Source: Firmicutes bacterium UBA4874 (GTDB lineage: Bacteria; Bacillota; Clostridia; Caldicoprobacterales; DTU083). From it: a stretch of 5,566 nt of DNA. Position 1 is the first letter of the stretch; the number at the start of each line of letters is the position of its first letter. Both the position numbers and the translations under genes were made by a program. The notes beneath the pieces are model-generated. The model ran no database searches. It had not been told where the DNA came from and was given only the letters and a program-made list of their open reading frames with translations. The DNA lies in the NCBI GenBank assembly GCA_002399435.1, contig DHDO01000098.1, positions 30,163 through 35,728 of the forward strand, given 5' to 3'. Below are positions 1 to 5,566 of the stretch, piece by piece.

Positions 1-639
1 CTCAGGACCCAGCGGAATATGAGAATTCACTTTGTCGTCGCAGCGCTGGTTCTTCTGCTGGCCATTCTCACGAAAGTTTCCGCCCTGGAGACCGTCGTTT
101 TGCTCCTGTGCATTGGTGTGGTCATCATGGCGGAGATGATCAACACGGCAATCGAAACCGCTGTGGATCTGGCACACGGCGGCTATCACCCCCTGGCGGC
201 CATTGCAAAGGATGTGTCAGCCGGAACGGTTCTTGTGGCATCTGTCCTGTCTGCGGTGATCGGGTGCATTATATTCTATGATGATCTGCGGAATATTACG
301 TTTACTGTGACCAACGAAGTCAAACATATGCCCATACATATCACCATCATCAGCCTGGTCGTCGTTACGATTGCCGTAATTGCCGGGAAGGCATGGAGCA
401 AAAAGGGAACGTTTCTCCGGGGCGGCATGCCCAGTGGACACAGTGCTCTGGCGATGTCTCTTTTGACATCCATTGCTTTTCTGAGTAAAGGCGCGGCCAT
501 TCCCTTTCTGGCTTCTGTCCTTACCCTGATGGTGATGCACAGCCGTTTGGAGGCAGGAGTACACACCCTGTGGGAGATTATTGTGGGAGCGCTGCTGGGC
601 TTCTTCCTGACGGTATTGATCTTTCAGATGGCAGTTTGA
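1..639 (+). CDS. dgkA: Undecaprenol/diacylglycerol kinase (DgkA family) fused to a PAP2 phosphatase domain, 5'-truncated
   Basis: The frame is open to the window edge. The codons before the ATG at 19 read LRTQRN, which fits the cytoplasmic segment before the first DgkA membrane helix, so that ATG is internal and the true start lies upstream. I see 212 codons. Numbering from the first visible codon, residues 10-92 form the kinase: two hydrophobic helices around the signature AEMINTAIETAVDL (Glu45, Asn48, Glu52), then AKDVSAG (69-75) and a third helix. After a short linker, about 112-212 form a PAP2 domain with PSGH (144-147) and SR-x5-H-x3-E (Ser181, Arg182, His188, Glu192). Gram-positive DgkA homologues mainly phosphorylate undecaprenol; PAP2 enzymes remove phosphate from lipid phosphates or pyrophosphates. 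Both halves are membrane-embedded, and I infer a role in recycling the cell-wall lipid carrier. The substrate of the PAP2 half cannot be read from sequence. era follows after 54 nt. Confidence 0.9.
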   Translation, partial: LRTQRNMRIHFVVAALVLLLAILTKVSALETVVLLLCIGVVIMAEMINTAIETAVDLAHGGYHPLAAIAKDVSAGTVLVASVLSAVIGCIIFYDDLRNITFTVTNEVKHMPIHITIISLVVVTIAVIAGKAWSKKGTFLRGGMPSGHSALAMSLLTSIAFLSKGAAIPFLASVLTLMVMHSRLEAGVHTLWEIIVGALLGFFLTVLIFQMAV

Positions 640-663
640 ATATCCGTCTGAGGATTATATAAA
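636..663 (+). promoter_or_regulatory. Weak candidate sigma-A promoter for era
   Basis: TTGAAT (636-641, overlapping the dgkA stop codon) is followed after 16 bp by TATAAA (658-663). That is 4/6 and 5/6 matches to the consensus with a slightly short spacer. Initiation would fall near 670, giving a leader of about 25 nt. The AT-rich tandem repeat could produce a -10 match by chance, so this is tentative; era may simply be read through from dgkA. Confidence 0.25.
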
Positions 664-682
664 GAAAGATTATATAAAGAAG
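653..682. repeat. 15-bp tandem duplication upstream of era
   Basis: The unit GATTATATAAAGAA(A/G) occurs twice back to back, at 653-667 and 668-682, differing only in the last base. It fills most of the dgkA-era gap. Its second copy runs into the era ribosome binding site, and each copy carries a TATAAA (658-663 and 673-678). Confidence 0.85.
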
Positions 683-686
683 GAAG
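681..686 (+). promoter_or_regulatory. Ribosome binding site of era
   Basis: AGGAAG lies 7 nt before a TTG at 694. No ATG or GTG in this frame fits the conserved N-terminus, so this site together with the homology selects TTG as the start. Confidence 0.75.
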
Positions 687-693
687 TGATCAT

Positions 694-1593
694 TTGTCGG
701 AGTTTCGTTCTGGTTTTCTTGCCCTGATCGGCAGGCCCAACGTGGGAAAATCCACCTTGATGAATACCCTCGTTGGCGAGAAGATCGCCATTGTTTCCGA
801 TAAGCCCCAGACCACGCGAAACCGGATTCAGTGTATTTTGACACGGGAAGACTATCAGATGATATTTGTTGATACGCCGGGCATTCATCGCCCCAAAAAC
901 AAACTGGGTGAGTATATGGTGCAGGCCGCCCGGGATTCCCTTTCCGAAATGGAGGCGATCCTGTTCGTTGTGGACGCGGCAGACGGCATCGGTGCAGGAG
1001 ACCGGCGGATTGCCGGACGTCTTAAGGAACTGCGGGTTCCCGTCATTTTGGCGGCCAATAAAATGGATATTGCCAATCCGGAAAGAGCAAGGGTCCAGAT
1101 AAAGGATCTGGCGGAAGTCTGTCCTTTTGCGGAAATTGTTGAAGTTTCTGCGAAGCAGGGTTTCAATATGGATTTGCTGGAGCAAAAGCTGGTTTCTTTT
1201 TTGCCGGAGGGTCCGAAATATTATCCTGATGATATGGTGACGGATCAGCCCGAGCGGGCCATACTGGCTGAAATCATCCGGGAAAAGGCATTGCAGCTGC
1301 TGCAGCAGGAGGTTCCCCATGGCATTGGCGTGGAAATGGAAAAGATACAGGAAAGGGAGGACAAGGGCCTGGTGGAGGTATATGCTTCCATTCTTTGTGA
1401 GAAGTCTTCCCACAAGGGAATTGTCATCGGCAAGGGTGGTCAGATGCTGAAATCGATCGGAAGCATGGCAAGGAAGGATATGGAATCGCTTCTGGGCGAG
1501 AAAGTTTTTCTGAAACTGTTTGTAAAAGTAAAAAATGACTGGCGCAATGACTCGAATACGTTGAAAAGCCTTGGCTATAGCCTGCATAAATGA
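694..1593 (+). CDS. era: GTPase Era (30S ribosome assembly, KH-domain RNA binding)
   Basis: A 299-residue protein, the usual Era length. All five G motifs are visible: G1 GRPNVGKS (13-20), G2 with Thr40/Thr41 in PQTTRN (38-43), G3 DTPG (60-63), G4 NKMD (122-125) and G5 SAK (152-154). The C-terminal half is the KH domain, including PHGIGVE (208-214) and the RNA-binding loop GKGG (246-249), ending in LKSLGYS close to the C-terminus. Era binds GTP and the 3' end of 16S rRNA near the anti-Shine-Dalgarno sequence and acts late in 30S maturation at the inner face of the membrane. Translation starts at TTG 694 behind AGGAAG; this places the conserved GFLALIGRPNVGKS at the expected distance from the N-terminus. 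The gene follows dgkA and precedes yqzL and recO, an arrangement I know from Firmicutes. Nothing looks truncated or mutated. Confidence 0.97.
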   Translation: MSEFRSGFLALIGRPNVGKSTLMNTLVGEKIAIVSDKPQTTRNRIQCILTREDYQMIFVDTPGIHRPKNKLGEYMVQAARDSLSEMEAILFVVDAADGIGAGDRRIAGRLKELRVPVILAANKMDIANPERARVQIKDLAEVCPFAEIVEVSAKQGFNMDLLEQKLVSFLPEGPKYYPDDMVTDQPERAILAEIIREKALQLLQQEVPHGIGVEMEKIQEREDKGLVEVYASILCEKSSHKGIVIGKGGQMLKSIGSMARKDMESLLGEKVFLKLFVKVKNDWRNDSNTLKSLGYSLHK

Positions 1594-1594
1594 T

Positions 1595-1610
1595 ATATAT
1601 GGAAATATAT
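1595..1610 (+). other. Weak AT-only stem-loop just after era
   Basis: ATATAT (1595-1600), loop GGAA, then ATATAT (1605-1610) can form a 6-bp stem two bases after the era stop codon. With no G-C pair and no U-tract it is unlikely to terminate transcription. The rest of the 112-nt gap to yqzL shows no convincing promoter. Confidence 0.2.
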
Positions 1611-1690
1611 TCAAAACCGGATGAATTTACATGGAATAGTGTATTTTTGAGCCGGGCAATCTATGAACAGGAGTAAATTGATCCACAAAA

Positions 1691-1697
1691 AAGGAGG
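1691..1697 (+). promoter_or_regulatory. Strong ribosome binding site of yqzL
   Basis: AAGGAGG is a full Shine-Dalgarno match ending 8 nt before TTG 1706. It is the main evidence, with homology, that this small frame is translated. An in-frame TGA at 1703-1705 rules out a start further upstream. Confidence 0.85.
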
Positions 1698-1705
1698 CAT
1701 TTTGA

Positions 1706-1903
1706 TTGTTGCAGTTATTGTGGAATATGTTCAGGGAAACCGGCAGGATCAATGTCTATTTGTTTTACAAGGCATTGGAGAAAGAAGGCATACCGGACAA
1801 AACAGAGGAAGAAGCAGATACTGTCTCGGAAAAAAATGCACCGGAAGTCGCAGGCGGGAACGCGTTGATGGGGTTGGGGCTACAGATGAAAGATCCGCTG
1901 TAA
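1706..1903 (+). CDS. yqzL: YqzL-family small protein
   Basis: A 65-residue protein starting at TTG 1706, behind AAGGAGG. Its first 28 residues, MLQLLWNMFRETGR followed by INVYLFYKALEKEG, resemble Bacillus subtilis YqzL, which as I recall begins MLNFTWNVFSQTG, continues with a Tyr-Leu and Lys-Glu-Leu-Glu-Lys pattern, and is about 47 residues long. The position between era and recO is also where YqzL sits in Bacilli and many Clostridia. The homology aligns exactly at the first TTG; the second codon is also TTG (1709) but fits less well. The rest (about 29-65) is acidic and then Gly/Ala/Met-rich, has no motif I know, and is longer than in the Bacillus protein. There is no signal peptide or clear membrane helix. 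Its function is unknown and I do not assign one. The family call rests on short remembered similarity plus synteny. Confidence 0.85.
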   Translation: MLQLLWNMFRETGRINVYLFYKALEKEGIPDKTEEEADTVSEKNAPEVAGGNALMGLGLQMKDPL

Positions 1904-1926
1904 TAACATACTATTTTTGAAATTAT

Positions 1927-1942
1927 GCAGCCATGTGGCTGT
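1927..1942 (+). other. Compact GC-rich stem-loop in the yqzL-recO gap
   Basis: CAGCC (1928-1932), loop ATGT, then GGCTG (1937-1941) form a perfect 5-bp stem, extendable by a G-T pair (1927/1942). It lies 30 nt before the recO start and is followed by an A/T-rich stretch but no real T-run. It could be an RNA-processing or weak pausing element; as a terminator it is poor. Confidence 0.4.
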
Positions 1943-1957
1943 CAATATATTTGCTGT

Positions 1958-1966
1958 AAGGAAGGG
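1958..1966 (+). promoter_or_regulatory. Ribosome binding site that fixes the recO start
   Basis: AAGGAAGGG ends 6 nt before ATG 1973. The other in-frame ATG, at 1925, has no purine-rich site upstream and lies inside a stem-loop, so this site decides for 1973. Confidence 0.8.
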
Positions 1967-1972
1967 TATGGA

Positions 1973-2722
1973 ATGAAGTTTGTTCACACACAGGGAGTGG
2001 TACTCCGAACTGCCGATCGAAAGGAGTCAGATCGTTTGTTGACGGTTCTGTCTCCGGAGCTTGGCAGGATTCTTGTTCTGGCCCGTGGCTGCAGAAAGCC
2101 GAAAAGCAAGTTTCTGTCCTGCTCTCAGTTATTCTGCTACGGTGATCTGATCCTACAGCCCTACCGGGATATTTACATTATGAATCAGGCAGAGGTCCGG
2201 AACTCTTTCTTTGATATCCGGAGTGACATGGAGCGACTTTCCGGTGCGACATATATCGCCAATTTAACAGAAGAGGTAGCAACCACAGGGGAAAATAACT
2301 TTCCCCTTTTTCGGCTGCTTCTGGCTGGCCTGAGCTATTTCGCATTTGGGGAAAAGGATCTGGCAGGAAGAATGTTGATCTATGAACTGAAACTGATGGA
2401 TTTGATCGGCTATCGCCCTGTTCTGGACACCTGTGTGATCTGTGGGAATCATCCCGTTGGTTCTGCCTTTTCTTTTCGGCCGGAGCAGGGCGGCCTGGTT
2501 TGTGAAAACTGCAGGGGATCGGACCCTTCCGGAATTCCGATTTCCCGGGAAACATCCCGGGTAATGCAGAAGATTCTGGATGCGGACATTGACGAATGTT
2601 TCCGACTCCCCATATCGCTCGGGGAAAAAGAGCAGTTAAACCGGATCCTTCCCGCTTACATTGAACAAAAGCTGGAAAATAAAATCAAATCAAGGGACTT
2701 TTTGAAATCCTTTTTTATTTGA
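1973..2722 (+). CDS. recO: DNA repair protein RecO
   Basis: A 249-residue protein, normal for RecO. The N-terminal OB-fold (about 1-80) opens with the typical FVHTQGVVLRTADRKESDRL, a pattern of a beta strand followed by an E-x-D segment, and then GRILVLARGCRKPKSK. The helical C-terminal part carries a zinc-binding knuckle, Cys154-x2-Cys157 and Cys177-x2-Cys180, with LIGYRP just before it. RecO anneals SSB-coated single strands and, with RecR, loads RecA at gaps and breaks in the cytoplasm. ATG 1973 is chosen because it has a good ribosome binding site and the homology begins right there. A start at 1925 would add 16 residues (MQPCGCQYICC and on) that do not look like RecO. The gene follows yqzL by 69 nt and probably shares its transcript. 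Confidence 0.95.
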   Translation: MKFVHTQGVVLRTADRKESDRLLTVLSPELGRILVLARGCRKPKSKFLSCSQLFCYGDLILQPYRDIYIMNQAEVRNSFFDIRSDMERLSGATYIANLTEEVATTGENNFPLFRLLLAGLSYFAFGEKDLAGRMLIYELKLMDLIGYRPVLDTCVICGNHPVGSAFSFRPEQGGLVCENCRGSDPSGIPISRETSRVMQKILDADIDECFRLPISLGEKEQLNRILPAYIEQKLENKIKSRDFLKSFFI

Positions 2723-2723
2723 T
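2684..2723 (+). terminator. Possible hairpin or weak terminator spanning the recO stop codon
   Basis: ATCAAAT (2684-2690) pairs with ATTTGAT (2717-2723). Inside it AAGGG (2692-2696) can pair with TCCTT (2708-2712, one G-T pair), followed by more T residues (2713-2716). The inner stem plus T-run looks like a weak intrinsic terminator; the outer stem has no T-run after it. Position supports it: the next promoter starts 4 nt later. The stem is short, so confidence is low. Confidence 0.3.
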
Positions 2724-2726
2724 GTC

Positions 2727-2755
2727 TTGACCATTTGTCGAAAATTCTGTATGAT
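2727..2755 (+). promoter_or_regulatory. Sigma-A promoter for ppdK
   Basis: TTGACC (2727-2732) and TATGAT (2750-2755) are separated by exactly 17 bp, with 5/6 matches to the consensus at each box. Initiation is expected near 2762, giving an untranslated leader of about 150 nt before the ppdK ATG. The -10 lies in the first copy of a 9-bp tandem repeat; the second copy supplies another TATGAT (2759-2764) that pairs with a weaker TTGTCG (2735-2740) at 18 bp. I see no clear operator. Confidence 0.75.
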
Positions 2756-2765
2756 ATGTATGATA
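2748..2765. repeat. 9-bp tandem repeat duplicating the ppdK -10 element
   Basis: TGTATGATA occurs twice without a gap (2748-2756 and 2757-2765). Each copy contains a full TATGAT, so the duplication presents two possible -10 boxes 9 bp apart. Confidence 0.85.
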
Positions 2766-2840
2766 TAAAAGAAATCAGTTGACTGGGACAGATCCTGGAC
2801 AGAGAGTCCTGCTTCCTGTTCCTGAGACGATCCTATTGTA

Positions 2841-2860
2841 TTGTATGGAATTGTATGGAA
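2841..2860. repeat. 10-bp tandem repeat in the ppdK leader
   Basis: TTGTATGGAA is repeated exactly (2841-2850 and 2851-2860), with a partial copy TTGTA directly before (2836-2840). It lies in the predicted untranslated leader, and the end of copy two overlaps a possible stem-loop arm. Confidence 0.85.
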
Positions 2861-2898
2861 GCTTTTGGCTTACATATATAGGAAGAAACAGAAAAGCT
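2860..2898 (+). other. Possible leader stem-loop touching the ppdK ribosome binding site
   Basis: AGCTTTT (2860-2866) is complementary to AAAAGCT (2892-2898), a 7-bp stem with a 25-nt loop, ending at the base before the ppdK Shine-Dalgarno sequence (AAGGAGG, 2899-2905). The long loop and A-U-rich stem make it marginal. No riboswitch class I know is recognisable in the leader. Confidence 0.3.
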
Positions 2899-2912
2899 AA
2901 GGAGGAAAGTCT

Positions 2913-5546
2913 ATGTCCAACAAGTATGTTTACCTCTTTAAAGAGGGCAACGCGGGCATGAGAAATCTATTGGGAGGAAAAGGAGCCAATCTGGCAGAAA
3001 TGACCAATCTTGGTCTTCCCGTTCCTCAGGGATTTACCGTTACGACGGAGGCATGTACCCGTTATTATCAGGATAACAAAACCATTGCACAGGATATCAT
3101 GGATCAGATTTATGATGCACTGGCAACCACCGAGAAAGTTGTCGGCAAGAAATTCGGGGATCTGGAGAACCCCTTTCTGGTATCCGTTCGCTCCGGCGCC
3201 CGGGCTTCCATGCCTGGAATGATGGATACCATTCTGAATCTGGGCCTGAATGATGTTGCAGTCCAGGGTGTGGCCAAACTGACCAGCAACGAACGATTTG
3301 CCTATGACAGCTATCGCAGGTTTATCCAGATGTTTTCCGATGTTGTTATGGAAATCGACAAGACAAAATTTGACGCCATACTGGATGCAGTAAAGAAAGA
3401 AAACAATGTAACAATGGATACGGAGCTGACAGCAGAAAATCTGAAAGATGTGGTCCGTCGGTTCAAGGATCTCTATAAGCAGGAAAAGAAGGAAGAATTC
3501 CCGCAGGATCCCAGGGTGCAGCTGCTGGAGTCCGTAAAGGCTGTTTTTCGTTCCTGGGACAATCCCAGAGCCAATGTTTACAGGAGGATGAACGATATCC
3601 CCAGTGATTGGGGCACCGCCGTCAACGTACAGGCCATGGTATTTGGAAACATGGGCGAGGATTCCGGGACAGGCGTGGCGTTTACCCGTGATCCGGCCAC
3701 CGGGGAAAAGCGGCTGTACGGGGAATATCTGATGAATGCCCAGGGAGAAGACGTCGTCGCCGGCATTCGCACCCCTCAGCCGATTTCCCATCTGGAGCAG
3801 ACCAATCCGAAGGTATACAAACAATTTGTCAACATTGCGGAGACCCTGGAACAGCATTATAAGGATATGCAGGATATGGAGTTTACCATTGAAAAAGGGA
3901 AACTTTATATGCTTCAGACGCGGAACGGAAAGCGGACGGCAACTGCTGCGATAAAAATCGCTGTGGATCTGGTTTCGGAAGGCCTGCTGACCAAAGACGA
4001 AGCCATTCTGAAGGTGGAGCCGAAGCAATTGGATGCCCTGCTGCATCCGACGTTCCAGGCAAAGGCACTGAAGGCGGCACATCCTGTTGCAAAGGGTCTG
4101 CCTGCATCCCCCGGTGCAGCTGCCGGTGCCGTGTACTTTACTGCCGAGGCCGCTACAAAAGCTGCAGAAAATGGGAAAAAGGTTATCCTGGTCCGCGAGG
4201 AGACTTCGCCGGAAGACATCGAAGGAATGTATTCTTCAGAAGGAATCCTGACGGCCCGGGGCGGCATGACATCCCACGCAGCAGTGGTGGCCCGTGGAAT
4301 GGGCACCTGCTGTGTAGCCGGATGCTCGGAGATCGTTGTGGATGAAAAGTCCAAAACCTTTACCGCCAAAGGCAAAACTTATCACGAAGGGGACGAGATT
4401 TCCCTGGACGGCAGCACCGGTTATGTCTACAGCGGCATCATTGCCACCGAGGCAGCTTCCATAGCAGGTGATTTCGGAACCCTGATGGGATGGGCCGATG
4501 AAATCCGTACCCTGAAGGTCATGGCCAATGCGGATTCCCCCAAGGATGCACGCCAGGCTGTGAAGTTTGGTGCAGAGGGCAACGGGCTTTGCCGTACGGA
4601 GCATATGTTCTTTGATTCGGATCGGATTACCGCATTCCGCAAGATGATTGTCGCGACCAACGAAGCCGACAGAAGGAAAGCCCTTGCGGGGATTCAGCCG
4701 ATGCAGAAGGACGACTTCAAGGGGATTTTTGAGGCAATGGGTGAAAGGCCGGTTGTCATCCGTCTTCTGGATCCGCCGCTTCACGAATTCCTGCCTCATG
4801 AAGATGAGGATATCCGGGAATTGGCCGATGAGCTGGGCATCACCTTTGAGAAGCTGAAGTCCGTTGTGCTCAGTCTGAAGGAGATCAATCCCATGCTTGG
4901 CCACCGTGGATGCCGCCTGGCAGTCACCTATCCGGAGATTGCCGAGATGCAGACAACCGCCATTATCGAAGCTGCTCTGGAGGTCAAAAAGGAAAAGGGC
5001 TATGATATCGTACCGGAGATCATGATTCCTCTGGTCTGTGAGATCAAGGAGCTGAAATACGTCAAGAAGATTATCACGGGAGCTGCGGATCAGGCGATCA
5101 AAAAGTCCGGCATGGACATGAAATATATGGTCGGTACCATGATCGAAATTCCGAGAGCCGCCCTGACAGCGGATCAGATCGCCGAGGAAGCGGAGTTCTT
5201 CTCCTTCGGGACCAATGATCTGACTCAGATGACTTATGGCTTGAGCCGGGACGATGCCGGAAAGATTCTGGATAAATATTACGATGCCAAGATCTTTGAA
5301 TCGGATCCGACTGCCAAACTGGATCAGGTGGGCGTTGGCAAGCTGATGAAGATTGCAGTGGAGCTTGGAAAGAAGACCCGCCCTGATATTAAGCTGGGCA
5401 TCTGCGGAGAACACGGCGGAGATCCCAGTTCCATTGAGTTCTGCTATCGAATCGGTCTGCAGTATGTTTCCTGCTCTCCCTTCCGTGTGCCGATTGCCAG
5501 ACTGGCTGCCGCACAGGCTGTCGTCAAATATGGTCCGGTGAAGTAA
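2913..5546 (+). CDS. ppdK: Pyruvate, phosphate dikinase (PPDK)
   Basis: A complete 877-residue enzyme, the usual bacterial length. It interconverts ATP + Pi + pyruvate and AMP + PPi + PEP in the cytosol through a phosphohistidine. Domain order: ATP-grasp nucleotide-binding part (1 to about 340; GGKGANLAEM at 21-30, VSVRSGARASMPGMMDT at 90-106, Asp321, Glu323, Gln335), mobile phosphohistidine domain (about 385-505; GGMTSHAAVVARGMGT with catalytic His455 and neighbouring Thr453), and C-terminal PEP/pyruvate barrel (about 530-875; Arg561, Arg617, Glu745, Asn768, Asp769, and Cys831 in GICGEHGGDP). From His455 onward these numbers equal those of the Clostridium symbiosum enzyme as I remember them. 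ATG 2913 lies 7 nt behind AAGGAGG and gives the standard N-terminus. In anaerobes PPDK serves PPi-dependent glycolysis or gluconeogenesis. The direct family alternative, PEP synthase, is excluded by the PPDK-type N-terminus and active-site motifs. The gene probably has its own promoter. Confidence 0.98.
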   Translation: MSNKYVYLFKEGNAGMRNLLGGKGANLAEMTNLGLPVPQGFTVTTEACTRYYQDNKTIAQDIMDQIYDALATTEKVVGKKFGDLENPFLVSVRSGARASMPGMMDTILNLGLNDVAVQGVAKLTSNERFAYDSYRRFIQMFSDVVMEIDKTKFDAILDAVKKENNVTMDTELTAENLKDVVRRFKDLYKQEKKEEFPQDPRVQLLESVKAVFRSWDNPRANVYRRMNDIPSDWGTAVNVQAMVFGNMGEDSGTGVAFTRDPATGEKRLYGEYLMNAQGEDVVAGIRTPQPISHLEQTNPKVYKQFVNIAETLEQHYKDMQDMEFTIEKGKLYMLQTRNGKRTATAAIKIAVDLVSEGLLTKDEAILKVEPKQLDALLHPTFQAKALKAAHPVAKGLPASPGAAAGAVYFTAEAATKAAENGKKVILVREETSPEDIEGMYSSEGILTARGGMTSHAAVVARGMGTCCVAGCSEIVVDEKSKTFTAKGKTYHEGDEISLDGSTGYVYSGIIATEAASIAGDFGTLMGWADEIRTLKVMANADSPKDARQAVKFGAEGNGLCRTEHMFFDSDRITAFRKMIVATNEADRRKALAGIQPMQKDDFKGIFEAMGERPVVIRLLDPPLHEFLPHEDEDIRELADELGITFEKLKSVVLSLKEINPMLGHRGCRLAVTYPEIAEMQTTAIIEAALEVKKEKGYDIVPEIMIPLVCEIKELKYVKKIITGAADQAIKKSGMDMKYMVGTMIEIPRAALTADQIAEEAEFFSFGTNDLTQMTYGLSRDDAGKILDKYYDAKIFESDPTAKLDQVGVGKLMKIAVELGKKTRPDIKLGICGEHGGDPSSIEFCYRIGLQYVSCSPFRVPIARLAAAQAVVKYGPVK

Positions 5547-5566
5547 ATAATACTTCATGCATCTAT

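Noticed and set aside
670..1614. 314-codon open frame on the - strand opposite era
   Set aside because: It is a mirror of era codon usage (Phe/His/Leu/Arg-rich) with no known motif, while the + strand has all five G motifs and a KH domain.
1663..1920. 85-codon + strand frame overlapping yqzL
   Set aside because: It has no good ribosome binding site at its start and a low-complexity Arg/Gly-rich product. The other frame has AAGGAGG and YqzL similarity.
1642..1920. The 9-mer TATTTTTGA in both gaps around yqzL (1642-1650 and 1912-1920)
   Set aside because: It is short and A/T-rich with no conserved flanks or symmetry, so it could easily occur by chance.
1925..1972. Longer recO starting at ATG 1925
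   Set aside because: There is no ribosome binding site, the start lies in a hairpin, and the 16 extra Cys-rich residues do not resemble RecO; ATG 1973 has a good site.
2851..2880. Second promoter in the ppdK leader (TTGTAT, 18 bp, TATATA)
   Set aside because: The -35 matches only 3 of 6 bases, and a start there would leave a very short leader. The promoter at 2727-2755 is far better.
2779..2961. Small + strand frame in the ppdK leader running into ppdK, as a possible leader peptide
   Set aside because: No Shine-Dalgarno sequence lies before TTG 2779 or the internal ATG 2845, and the product shows no run of regulatory codons or conserved motif.
2967..4082. 371-codon open frame on the - strand opposite the ppdK N-terminal half
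   Set aside because: Same reasoning: it is antisense to conserved ATP-grasp sequence and has no recognisable domain.
4236..5558. 440-codon open frame on the - strand opposite the ppdK C-terminal half
   Set aside because: It lies wholly antisense to a clear PPDK. Its translation is rich in His/Leu/Gln/Ile with no family I recognise, and I see no convincing ribosome binding site. It is best explained by the codon bias of the + strand gene.

Overview
The window reads as ordinary chromosomal DNA from a Gram-positive, probably anaerobic member of the Clostridia; a Lachnospiraceae-like organism is my best guess. The reasons are the gene order (undecaprenol/diacylglycerol kinase, era, a YqzL-type small protein, recO, then pyruvate phosphate dikinase), the purine-rich AGGAGG-type ribosome binding sites, two TTG start codons, and a PPDK whose catalytic residues largely fall at the same numbers as in the Clostridium symbiosum enzyme. 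Base composition looks moderate (near half G+C by eye, not computed) and even across the window. All genes are on the + strand.

Layout. 1-639: 3' part of a DgkA-type membrane kinase fused to a PAP2-type lipid phosphatase; its beginning lies before the window. 694-1593: era, a GTPase for 30S ribosome assembly, with a TTG start. 1706-1903: a 65-residue YqzL-family protein, also with a TTG start. 1973-2722: recO, a recombination mediator; the ATG at 1973 is preferred to one 48 bases upstream. 2727-2755: a near-consensus sigma-A promoter, followed by a leader of about 150 nt. 2913-5546: ppdK, complete, with all catalytic residues I checked. The last 20 bases hold nothing I recognise.

How the genes fit together. 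The first four form a likely housekeeping operon covering lipid-carrier recycling, ribosome biogenesis and DNA repair, with gaps of 54, 112 and 69 nt. ppdK is a central carbon enzyme interconverting PEP and pyruvate. It appears to have its own promoter directly behind a hairpin at the recO end, so it is probably a separate transcription unit, possibly with read-through.

I see no mobile element, CRISPR array, tRNA or rRNA, phage gene or defence system, and no strong candidate for an undescribed system. The most noteworthy points are the kinase-phosphatase fusion, the longer YqzL homologue, and the ppdK control region with short tandem repeats, one of which duplicates the -10 element.
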